Notes under the pieces: model-generated
What the model saw: the letters and a program-made list of their open reading frames with translations, nothing else
Database searches by the model: none
What the model was told of the DNA's origin: nothing
Source of the DNA: Bacilli bacterium
Lineage (GTDB): Bacteria; Bacillota_I; Bacilli_A; Haloplasmatales; Haloplasmataceae
Length of the DNA stretch: 6,333 nucleotides
Direction: 5' to 3'
Assembly: GCA_012513195.1 (NCBI GenBank)
Contig: JAAZCR010000158.1
Span: forward strand, 1 to 6,333
Shown here: piece by piece, positions 1 through 6,333 of the stretch
Layout: the number at the start of each line of letters is the position of its first letter
Numbering within the stretch: the stretch's first letter is position 1
Translations under genes and position numbers: made by a program

Positions 1-1235
1 CTGAATATACTGACCAAAAGAAACTAGAAATTGCGGCAAGTAAAATCTTTATTCCAAATGCTGATAATATCCGTGGTAACATTACATTACCTGAAGTTGG
101 CGAGTTTAATATACAAATTACTTGGACATCAACTCACCCACATATCATTAATACAGTGACAGTTCCAGCAGCTGAAAATGATGGATATGCACAAATTCCA
201 TTAGGTGTTGTTAATAGACCAGATGAAGACACTTTAGTTAAATTAACGGCGAAACTTACATTAAATGGTCATGAACTTGAAAAAGAAATCTTCGTAACCG
301 TTAAAGCGAAAACAAAAGAGTTAACCGAAGATGATTATTATGCTTACCTATTCGTTTATTTTACTGGAGAATCAACTGCTGATGGTGAACAAATCTATTT
401 TGCGACTAGTTTAGATGGTTTACATTGGAGTGAGCTCAACGGTAATAAACCTGTTTTAACCTCTTCAGTTGGCGAAAAAGGGGTACGGGATCCATTCATC
501 GTTCGTTCACCTGAAGGTGATAAATTCTATCTCATCGCAACCGATTTAAGAATCTATCCTCGATATGATTGGGGACGTGCTTCAACTGCTGGTAGTAAAT
601 CCATCGTTGTTTGGGAATCATCAGACCTTGTCAATTGGTCTAATGAACGTTTAGTAAAAATCAATTTTGACGATGCTGGCTGTACTTGGGCACCAGAAGT
701 ATACTATGACTATCGCACTGGCGAATTCTTAGTCTACTGGTCATCTAAACTTGGTCGCTTAAACTATGATCAATTCCGTATTTATATCGCTAAAACCCGT
801 GATTTCTATACCTTCACAGCCCCTAGTCTATATCTCCAACGTGAACGTGATGTTATTGATATGACAATTATTGAACACAATGGTGTTTACTATCGTTTCT
901 ATAAAGATGAAGTAAATAAAAACATTCTTGCTGATAAAGGTACCCAATTACTCAACCATACTTTCACTCCTGTTCGTTATTCAACAGTTGAAAGTCAACC
1001 TGGTGTTGAAGGTCCAGAAATCTTTAAGTTAATTGGTCAAGATAAATGGGTATTACTAGTTGACAATTACGGTGGTAAAGGATATTATCCATTAATCACT
1101 GATAGTCTTGAAAGTGACTTCCGTGTCTTACCTGTAAGTGATTATAAGATGCCCCAAGGTGCACGTCATGGTTCAGTCATTAGAATCACAAGAACTGAAT
1201 ATGAAGCATTAATGGCTAAATGGGGAAACAAATAA
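1..1235 (+). CDS. GH43-type glycoside hydrolase with Ig-like domain (5' partial)
   Basis: The frame is open from the first complete codon (base 3) to TAA at 1233-1235, giving 410 visible residues; the true start is upstream of the window. The GTG at 156 falls inside the Ig-like domain and is not a plausible start. Visible residues about 8-103 resemble the 'atrophied' bacterial Ig-like domain (NITLPEVG, then ITWTST, ending IFVTV). Residues about 113-405 form a GH43-type five-bladed beta-propeller. A complete candidate acidic triad is visible: Asp163 in RDPFIV (general base), Asp286 in VIDMT (pKa modulator) and Glu336 in VEGPEIF (general acid). WAPEV and the closing RHGSV are also typical of this group. 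GH43 enzymes remove arabinose, xylose or galactose units; the exact substrate cannot be read here. Family relatives are usually secreted, but any signal peptide is off-window. No sorting motif or membrane segment follows the catalytic domain. It ends just before a shared terminator and converges with the mannosidase gene. Confidence 0.9.
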   Translation, partial: EYTDQKKLEIAASKIFIPNADNIRGNITLPEVGEFNIQITWTSTHPHIINTVTVPAAENDGYAQIPLGVVNRPDEDTLVKLTAKLTLNGHELEKEIFVTVKAKTKELTEDDYYAYLFVYFTGESTADGEQIYFATSLDGLHWSELNGNKPVLTSSVGEKGVRDPFIVRSPEGDKFYLIATDLRIYPRYDWGRASTAGSKSIVVWESSDLVNWSNERLVKINFDDAGCTWAPEVYYDYRTGEFLVYWSSKLGRLNYDQFRIYIAKTRDFYTFTAPSLYLQRERDVIDMTIIEHNGVYYRFYKDEVNKNILADKGTQLLNHTFTPVRYSTVESQPGVEGPEIFKLIGQDKWVLLVDNYGGKGYYPLITDSLESDFRVLPVSDYKMPQGARHGSVIRITRTEYEALMAKWGNK

Positions 1236-1249
1236 TTTAATTTAGATGT

Positions 1250-1293
1250 AAAAAACATCCTTTTCACTAATAAATGTGAAAAGGATGTTTTTT
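1250..1293. terminator. Bidirectional intrinsic terminator
   Basis: Two perfect 18-base arms (1250-1267 and 1276-1293) flank an 8-base loop. The arms begin with six A and end with six T, so RNA from either strand would form a stem followed by a U-tract. It lies 14 bp after the GH43 stop and 13 bp after the GH38 stop, between convergent genes, so one element can end both transcripts. The paired core reads CATCCTTTTCAC. Confidence 0.93.
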
Positions 1294-1306
1294 ATATTAA
1301 TTGCAT

Positions 1307-4300
1307 CTATTTTTGAAATCTAATTTTAAATGTTCTAATCTCATAAGGATTTAAAGTTATCGTAAGTGCTTGTGTATTTTCCGTAGGACCAATTTCATTT
1401 TCCATTAAGTCTGTTTCAGTAATAGTAATAATCGTATAATCACTTGTTAATGTACATTTAGTCTTTTTACCTTCAAACTCATATAATCTTATGATATAAG
1501 CATCATCATATTCAGCCTTTTTAATCGCACTTATTTCCACATTATTTTTATCGATAATTATTAGTGACTGTGATAATTCATCGAAACAACCTTCAAAAAC
1601 ATTAAGTGGATTATTAAGTTTGAATGCTTCGATTTCTGTTTGTGCTTTGCGCCAATCATCTAAATGTGGATATAAGGCGTATGTGAACTCGTGAACGCCT
1701 AAGTCTGCCTCAGGATCAGGATAAGTTGGACTCTTAAGCAGAGTAAGACGTATGACATTACCTTTAATATCATAACCATATTTACAATCATTTAAAAGAC
1801 TTATACCATATCCACCATCGGAAAGGTCAGCCCATTTATGACCAACAACTTCAAACTTAGCTAGATCCCAACTTGTATTCCAGTGATTTGGACGCTCAAT
1901 ATTACCAAACTGAATATCATAAGTAGCTTTCGTGGTGCGAATATCTACTGGAAATGCTACTTTCATTAAACGACGTCGTTCACGCCAATCAACTTTTGTT
2001 TTAAAGTCAATTCTTCTTGTATGGGCATAGAAAATAATATCTTGGTAAATTTTCGAATGTAAATGTTGCCATTCTATTTCAAGCACAAAACGCAATGGTC
2101 CTTTTTCCTTAACCGTAAACTTTACTAAATTATCAACAATAGCTGGTTTTTCTTGATAATAGATATCAATATCCCAAGCATCATAACTCATTGGTCGATC
2201 TTCAAAAGTTTGGATTACATTACCACATTGATTTGGGGCTAGCACTTCACGTTCTGCTTCCTTATCATAAAGATGTTTAATATGTCCTTTATCATCAAAC
2301 TCAATTGTATAGAATGGTGTTTCGAGAATGCGTCCGTCAAATGTAAATGGCTCAACTAATGTATTATTCTCGTTAGAGGTTTGAATTACTGTAAAGGCTA
2401 ATGGCTTTAAATTTTCTAAATATACTAATGTACCTTCAGCAGTATCTTGAGTTGTTAGAACACTATCGTTACTTTTGAACGAACTATGTTTATGTGGAAT
2501 CAATACATAATCATTTCTATTCCAGTTACTATTGTTAAAGATTAAGTATGTATCAGATGATTTATCAAGTCTATCTTCAAACTTACTTAAAACTTCGCTA
2601 GCTAAATGCTCAGCTTTTTTATAGTCTTCGACAGCATCGATATATACTTCTTTAATTGACGAACCAGGAATAATATCATGGAATTGATTAGTTAAAATAA
2701 TCTTCCAACCTTTTTCAAGGGTATCCCGATTATAAGGAACACCTTTTGTTATTTCGGCATAAACACTTAACATTTCCACTAAGCGATAATAATTTTCTAA
2801 TTTGCGGTTATATTTCTTTATTAATGCTTGTGATGTGTATGTGCCACGATGGTATTCCAAGTATAACTCGCCATCCCATTCAGGAATAAAACGATCAGTT
2901 TTATGTAAGCGTTCATGGAGTTTATGGAAGAATTCCGTAGCTGTTTGTGTTTTGACATGGGGTATGCCAGGCATTTTATCTAAATGTTTTATTAACTCTA
3001 ACATTTCGCGTTCTACCCCACCACCGCCATCGCCATGCCCATAGGCTAATAATAATTCATTATTGATGTCTTTATCGATATAACGATTCCAGGTTTCAGC
3101 GATGGTGTTAGCATGAATGCGACCATTGTAAGTATAAAACCAACTTTCTTTAGGCGCATTTACTTGTGGAGTTGTAATCATGTGAGTTAGGATTTCTGTA
3201 CCATCGATACCCTTCCAAAGGAAAGTATCGTGAGGAATTTTATTATATTGATTCCAACTTATTTTCGATGTTAAGAAGGTATTAACCCCTGATTTCTTTA
3301 GTATTTGTGGAAGGACCCAGGAGTAACCAAAAACGTCGGGTAACCAGAGGAAATCAGCATCTTTTCCGAACTCTTCTTTAAAGAACTTCTTTCCTAAGAG
3401 AATTTGCCGCACTAAACTTTCGCCACTAATCAAGTTACAATCAGCTTCTACCCACATCGCACCATTAGCATCCCATCGTCCTTCTTGAATGCGTTTTTTG
3501 ATTTCTGTATATATTTCTGGGTAATCTTCTTTAATGTAATCATACAAACGTGGTTGTGATTGTAAGAAGATGTAGTGCGGGTAGCGTTCCATAAGTCTTA
3601 AAACAGTCGTAAAACTCCGTGCTGCTTTTTCTCTAGTATGCTTTAACCGCCATAAACAAGCCACATCGATATGTGTATGACCGATACAATTTATGACGAT
3701 ATCGGTAAATTTTTCTAACTTCTCTACACCTTCTACTAAATAAGCATGAGCTTTATATAGGCTAGAATAAATATCATCACTTGACCAGTCGATTAATTTA
3801 AATGTATCATTCAACAACTTTAGTAATTTTTGTGAGTTTTCATTAGTTTCTGGTAGTTGTTCATTGGTTTCAATAATCGCTCTGGCTAAATAATATAATT
3901 CATCAACTCGTTCATCAAGCCAACAAACAAAGGCTTGGGAAAAACGATGTTCCATTTCCCGTGATTTACCGCCACCTTCAAGTCCAGACCATAATTTAAG
4001 GGTTAAATCTAATTTTTTCCCGACAACATCATTAGGTAAAAATATTTCTTTATGGTTACTATCTACGCCTTGATAGGGCTTACCATTTAAAAAAGCAAGT
4101 GCTTCAAAGCCTGAATTACCGCCACCACCAGTAATCCCAAAATCAACGAAGCATAAAATGGGCATACTTACAAACGACGCTGGAATGGTTACATCAAACG
4201 TAACCCACAGATATTGGTCCCGCCCTTTCCAGCATTCCCCAAGACGTTTTTCTTGCCATGGACCATTGAGTGGGTATTTAGCATCGGTGTTGCGTTCATT

Positions 4301-4417
4301 CACGAGTAAGATGGGAATATTAACAATATCCCGATAACGAAGATTCTTAATATCTTCTAAGCGTGCCTTTAATTTTCGTTCGGTAAAGAAGAGTTTATCA
4401 GTATAGGTAACTCCCAT
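1307..4417 (-). CDS. GH38 alpha-mannosidase, cytosolic class II type
   Basis: This 1036-residue protein hydrolyses terminal alpha-mannosides with retention and depends on a divalent metal, usually zinc. Its length and layout match the cytosolic MAN2C1/AMS1-like group and bacterial relatives. Residues 1-240 form an N-terminal beta-rich domain, and about 242-500 the catalytic GH38 barrel. About 515-610 is the middle helical domain (YHRGTYTSQA), and about 690-1035 the C-terminal beta-sandwich. Expected active-site residues are present: metal ligands His249 and Asp251 in GHTHID, nucleophile and metal ligand Asp361 in WLPDVFGYSW (nt 3335-3337), and His580 in NQFHDIIPGSS. No signal peptide or membrane segment is visible, so it should act in the cytoplasm on imported mannosides. 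The ATG start has a ribosome binding site 9 bases upstream. The gene lies 43 bp downstream of the anSME gene with no terminator between them, so the two are probably co-transcribed. The stop is TAG, followed by the shared terminator. The mannoside linkage preference cannot be read from sequence. Confidence 0.97.
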   Translation of the reverse strand: MGVTYTDKLFFTERKLKARLEDIKNLRYRDIVNIPILLVNERNTDAKYPLNGPWQEKRLGECWKGRDQYLWVTFDVTIPASFVSMPILCFVDFGITGGGGNSGFEALAFLNGKPYQGVDSNHKEIFLPNDVVGKKLDLTLKLWSGLEGGGKSREMEHRFSQAFVCWLDERVDELYYLARAIIETNEQLPETNENSQKLLKLLNDTFKLIDWSSDDIYSSLYKAHAYLVEGVEKLEKFTDIVINCIGHTHIDVACLWRLKHTREKAARSFTTVLRLMERYPHYIFLQSQPRLYDYIKEDYPEIYTEIKKRIQEGRWDANGAMWVEADCNLISGESLVRQILLGKKFFKEEFGKDADFLWLPDVFGYSWVLPQILKKSGVNTFLTSKISWNQYNKIPHDTFLWKGIDGTEILTHMITTPQVNAPKESWFYTYNGRIHANTIAETWNRYIDKDINNELLLAYGHGDGGGGVEREMLELIKHLDKMPGIPHVKTQTATEFFHKLHERLHKTDRFIPEWDGELYLEYHRGTYTSQALIKKYNRKLENYYRLVEMLSVYAEITKGVPYNRDTLEKGWKIILTNQFHDIIPGSSIKEVYIDAVEDYKKAEHLASEVLSKFEDRLDKSSDTYLIFNNSNWNRNDYVLIPHKHSSFKSNDSVLTTQDTAEGTLVYLENLKPLAFTVIQTSNENNTLVEPFTFDGRILETPFYTIEFDDKGHIKHLYDKEAEREVLAPNQCGNVIQTFEDRPMSYDAWDIDIYYQEKPAIVDNLVKFTVKEKGPLRFVLEIEWQHLHSKIYQDIIFYAHTRRIDFKTKVDWRERRRLMKVAFPVDIRTTKATYDIQFGNIERPNHWNTSWDLAKFEVVGHKWADLSDGGYGISLLNDCKYGYDIKGNVIRLTLLKSPTYPDPEADLGVHEFTYALYPHLDDWRKAQTEIEAFKLNNPLNVFEGCFDELSQSLIIIDKNNVEISAIKKAEYDDAYIIRLYEFEGKKTKCTLTSDYTIITITETDLMENEIGPTENTQALTITLNPYEIRTFKIRFQK

Positions 4418-4426
4418 AATCTGTAA

Positions 4427-4434
4427 TCCTTTCT
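4427..4434 (-). promoter_or_regulatory. Ribosome binding site of the GH38 gene
   Basis: On the minus strand AGAAAGGA stands 9 bases before the ATG at 4417. It is a good Shine-Dalgarno match at normal spacing and fixes the mannosidase start. It lies in the 43-bp gap after the anSME stop. Confidence 0.8.
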
Positions 4435-4460
4435 AATAAACTTATATGTTTCTATCATAA

Positions 4461-5606
4461 TTACTTGTCCATGATCATACTTGCATTCTCTTTATTTTCA
4501 CTATAAATCTTACTAATTTTCTCCACAACTTTCTTGAATTTAGGAAGATTATTATCATAGAATCTAGTGATGGCTTCACAATAGTAATACTTATTATTGA
4601 TTCGATATCTTTTACAACCATTTCGACATAGCCGTAAATATGGACATTGCTTACATTCATTTGGTAACTCTAAACTTTCTTGGATGAAGTCTTTTAATAA
4701 TGGAGCTTCATTAATGTCTTTGAAACCTACTTCATTGATATTACCTAAGTAATACTCATCTAAACAATAAAAATCGCAAGGATAAATGTTTCCATTTGTT
4801 TCTATCACACGTTGATTTTGACATCTACCAAGATAAAAACATGGTAGTACCTGTAAATTACCTAACAAATTTTGAATAATACTATCAAATAACCTTATGG
4901 ATATATATTTGCCATTCATAAAATCATGATACCAAAGTGTAAACAAGTCCTTTAAAAATATATAATAATCCTTATTGTTTAAGGAATAACGTTCTCTCCC
5001 TGATTGACATAAGTTTTTATCCATAACTTCAATAAACTGTATATAACTAAATCCCTGTTCCTTATAAAACTCATATATCTCGGTAATATTACGTGCCACA
5101 TTTTTCGTTAGTACTGTTAAAATATGGAACTCAACATTATATTTTTGTAAAAGTTCGATTGCATTAAGAACATGGGAATAAGTGGGATGTTTTTGATAAT
5201 CATATCGATAAAGATCATGAATTTGCGCTGGGCCGTCTAATGAAATACCAACTAATACATTATATTTTTTAAAAAGGGAGGTTAATTCTTCGGTCAAAAG
5301 TAACCCATTAGTTTGCACAGATACATTAGTAGATATTTTATTGACATTATATTTATCGATAAATTCAAAAAAATCTTGATAGAACTTATAACCCACTAAT
5401 AATGGTTCTCCACCTTGGAAGGAAAACGTAACCTGTAAATCGGTTTCCTCATAAGCCTTCTTAACAATGTTCTCTAATGTTTCTCGTGTCATATGACCGT
5501 AATTTGTGACTTTACGGTGTTTCATAATGTCCTTATAGAAACAGTATTCACAATCAATATTACATAAACCACTAGCAGGTTTAATCAGCATGTCTAACAC
5601 TAACAT
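4461..5606 (-). CDS. Anaerobic sulfatase-maturating enzyme (radical SAM/SPASM)
   Basis: The enzyme oxidises a Cys or Ser in the active site of type I sulfatases to formylglycine, using S-adenosylmethionine and three [4Fe-4S] clusters, in the cytoplasm without oxygen. From the chosen start it has 381 residues, close to clostridial anSMEs (about 370). The radical SAM motif CX3CX2C is Cys15, Cys19 and Cys22, followed by FY. SFQGGEP (residues 62-68) and SLDGP (122-126) are typical of the fold. The C-terminal SPASM region carries eight cysteines for two auxiliary clusters: Cys256, 262, 277, 318, 321, 327, 331 and 343. Asp278 in YPCDFY matches the catalytic base described for the Clostridium perfringens enzyme. 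The start at 5606 is preferred over the ATG at 5621. It has GGAG 9 bases upstream, overlaps the upstream stop (ATGTTAG), and puts the cysteines at the same positions as in the C. perfringens protein as I recall it. Sampled stretches look more AT-rich than the neighbouring genes. No sulfatase is visible. Another SPASM-type peptide maturase is possible but less likely. Confidence 0.9.
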   Translation of the reverse strand: MLVLDMLIKPASGLCNIDCEYCFYKDIMKHRKVTNYGHMTRETLENIVKKAYEETDLQVTFSFQGGEPLLVGYKFYQDFFEFIDKYNVNKISTNVSVQTNGLLLTEELTSLFKKYNVLVGISLDGPAQIHDLYRYDYQKHPTYSHVLNAIELLQKYNVEFHILTVLTKNVARNITEIYEFYKEQGFSYIQFIEVMDKNLCQSGRERYSLNNKDYYIFLKDLFTLWYHDFMNGKYISIRLFDSIIQNLLGNLQVLPCFYLGRCQNQRVIETNGNIYPCDFYCLDEYYLGNINEVGFKDINEAPLLKDFIQESLELPNECKQCPYLRLCRNGCKRYRINNKYYYCEAITRFYDNNLPKFKKVVEKISKIYSENKENASMIMDK

Positions 5607-6214
5607 AAGATCATACTCCATCCCACTATTCCACTACTTATAAGATTAATTGCAAAATTCAAACGTTCAGCAAAGTTAATGTCAATCGCATATTTTTGAT
5701 CGCTACTTGTGAGTTCGGGAATGTCTTGTTCACTTCTAGCCTTTTCGGGCATATTAATTACATAAGGTGAGAAAGTGAAATTATATATCTTATTTTCTGT
5801 TTCGTCAAATTCTAATAATCGCATATAACCATTGCCACCCCGATAATAACCTTGGTAATCTACCACGATCATGATTACATCATTACCACTAGCGCTTTTC
5901 CGTACCATGTAACCACTACCTGTATGATGACCATTAATCGTTAGAAAAATTTGATTGTTATTCTTGATGACATTGTTCCAAATATATTCGCATTCAGCAC
6001 CATCAATAACAGCTGAACCAGTATTACCAACAGGTTTAACTAAGTTATGGGTTACGAGAATCGTTGGCAAATGTTTATTCGCTTCTAAAACTTGATTAGC
6101 CCATTGGATGGTTTCTTCTGATGGGGCATAATCAAGGAATAATACCATATATTTACGCCCATTTCCTTCAAAGTAATAGTAAGAATTCCAACCATTTTCC
6201 GAATGTCCACCAGG
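5600..6214 (-). pseudogene. Metallophosphoesterase (calcineurin-like), N-terminally truncated remnant
   Basis: The open frame holds 204 residues and resembles the C-terminal half of bacterial calcineurin-like metallophosphoesterases, usually secreted and often linked to glycan-binding domains. Family-like segments in order are: NSYYYF (residues 10-15), KYMVLFLDYAP (21-31), the metal-site stretch TILVTH (His56), NQIFLTINGHH (87-97), DYQGYYRGGNGYMRLLEFD (119-137) and FSPYV (148-152). The N-terminal metal-binding motifs DxH, GDxxD and GNHE are absent. Family-like sequence begins at the codon right after an in-frame TAA (6215-6217), and upstream there is only AT-rich non-coding DNA. The first ATG (6148) lies inside a core strand and has no well-spaced ribosome binding site. 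A GHxH motif is not strictly present (it reads GHHT); I recall relatives that also deviate there. The last ~20 residues look unrelated to the family. The TAG stop overlaps the anSME start by 7 bp. The cause could be an old rearrangement, an insertion, or an assembly error near a contig end. Confidence 0.75.
5616..5619 (-). promoter_or_regulatory. Ribosome binding site that decides the anSME start
   Basis: GGAG on the minus strand lies 9 bases before the ATG at 5606. The alternative ATG at 5621 is preceded only by a weak GGAA about 9 bases away and overlaps this GGAG. The site sits within the last codons of the upstream phosphoesterase remnant, so anSME translation may depend on ribosomes finishing that frame. 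Confidence 0.6.
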
Positions 6215-6333
6215 TTATTAATTTTACTAAAATTCATAAAATAGATTTAAAATTTTAATAAAATTATTTATTAGTCAATGTAGTTTAAGCTACATTTACT
6301 CTAATTGGATGTAACCTCACACCCTCTATCCCC
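6215..6333. other. Non-coding right edge, AT-rich
   Basis: No supported gene is seen in these 119 bases. All six frames are broken by stops, apart from a 15-codon open tail at the extreme edge on the minus strand that ends at TAA 6285-6287. Bases 6241-6300 have only about 10 G or C in 60, whereas the last 33 bases have about 16. The region should hold any promoter for the phosphoesterase remnant, anSME and GH38, but I find no convincing -35/-10 pair. Confidence 0.6.
6277..6296. repeat. Near-perfect 20-base palindrome
   Basis: AATGTAG (6277-6283) and CTACATT (6290-6296) are exact reverse complements. The six bases between them (TTTAAG) nearly extend the symmetry, with one T-G mismatch. It could be a weak terminator for a gene beyond the window, an operator, or part of the end of an inserted element. 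No long T-tract follows on either strand, so a terminator role is uncertain. Confidence 0.5.

Noticed and set aside
2802..3044. 80-residue plus-strand frame inside the GH38 gene
   Set aside because: It lies opposite the well-conserved GH38 catalytic and middle domains, has biased low-complexity content (serine and proline runs at its end) and shows no ribosome binding site. It is an antisense shadow.
4418..4460. Possible terminator between anSME and GH38
   Set aside because: No inverted repeat or T-tract is seen in the 43-bp gap, which supports co-transcription instead.
4441..4471. TGGACA and TATAAG on the minus strand as an internal promoter for GH38
   Set aside because: The spacing is 19 bases, both boxes are imperfect, and TGGACA is part of the last anSME codons.
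4475..4660. 61-residue minus-strand frame inside the anSME gene
   Set aside because: It overlaps the SPASM cysteine region of anSME in another frame and has no family resemblance.
6085..6237. 50-codon minus-strand frame starting at the ATG 6237
   Set aside because: It is shifted against the phosphoesterase frame, has no ribosome binding site and does not supply the missing N-terminal motifs, so it does not rescue the gene.
6250..6278. TTGACT on the minus strand (6273-6278) as a -35 box for the operon
   Set aside because: At 16-18 bases spacing there is no TATAAT-like hexamer, and the AT-rich context makes partial matches expected by chance.
6285..6332. 15-codon open tail on the minus strand at the window edge, ending in TAA
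   Set aside because: It is too short to separate from chance; it could be the C-terminus of a neighbouring gene, but nothing supports this.

Overview
The window is a low-G+C bacterial segment with standard stop usage: tryptophan is encoded by TGG, and the visible genes end in TAA or TAG. Long reading frames, purine-rich ribosome binding sites of the Bacillus/Clostridium kind, and an oxygen-sensitive radical SAM enzyme suggest an anaerobic member of the Bacillota or a relative such as a non-parasitic Mycoplasmatota lineage. That placement is inference; no marker gene is present. The content is glycan degradation.

Layout from left to right. (1) The 3' part of a plus-strand gene for a probably secreted GH43-type beta-propeller glycosidase, preceded by a bacterial Ig-like domain; its 5' end lies outside the window. 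(2) A perfect 18-bp inverted repeat that can serve as a bidirectional terminator between convergent genes. (3) A minus-strand gene for a complete GH38 alpha-mannosidase without a signal peptide. (4) Upstream of it, 43 bp away and in the same direction, a gene for an anaerobic sulfatase-maturating enzyme (anSME) with radical SAM and SPASM clusters. (5) Overlapping the anSME start by 7 bp, a minus-strand remnant of a calcineurin-like metallophosphoesterase. Family-like sequence starts directly after an in-frame TAA, so the N-terminal half is missing. (6) A 119-bp non-coding, very AT-rich right edge with a near-perfect palindrome, which becomes more G+C-rich at the extreme end.

How the parts may work together: the GH43 enzyme would trim side chains or oligosaccharides outside the cell, and the GH38 enzyme would release mannose from imported oligosaccharides in the cytoplasm. 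The anSME would activate formylglycine-dependent sulfatases. The pairing of anSME with an alpha-mannosidase points to a sulfated, mannose-containing glycan as the target, but no sulfatase is visible here. I see no convincing new defence, mobile or regulatory system. The most unusual features are the decapitated phosphoesterase and the anSME without a sulfatase partner.
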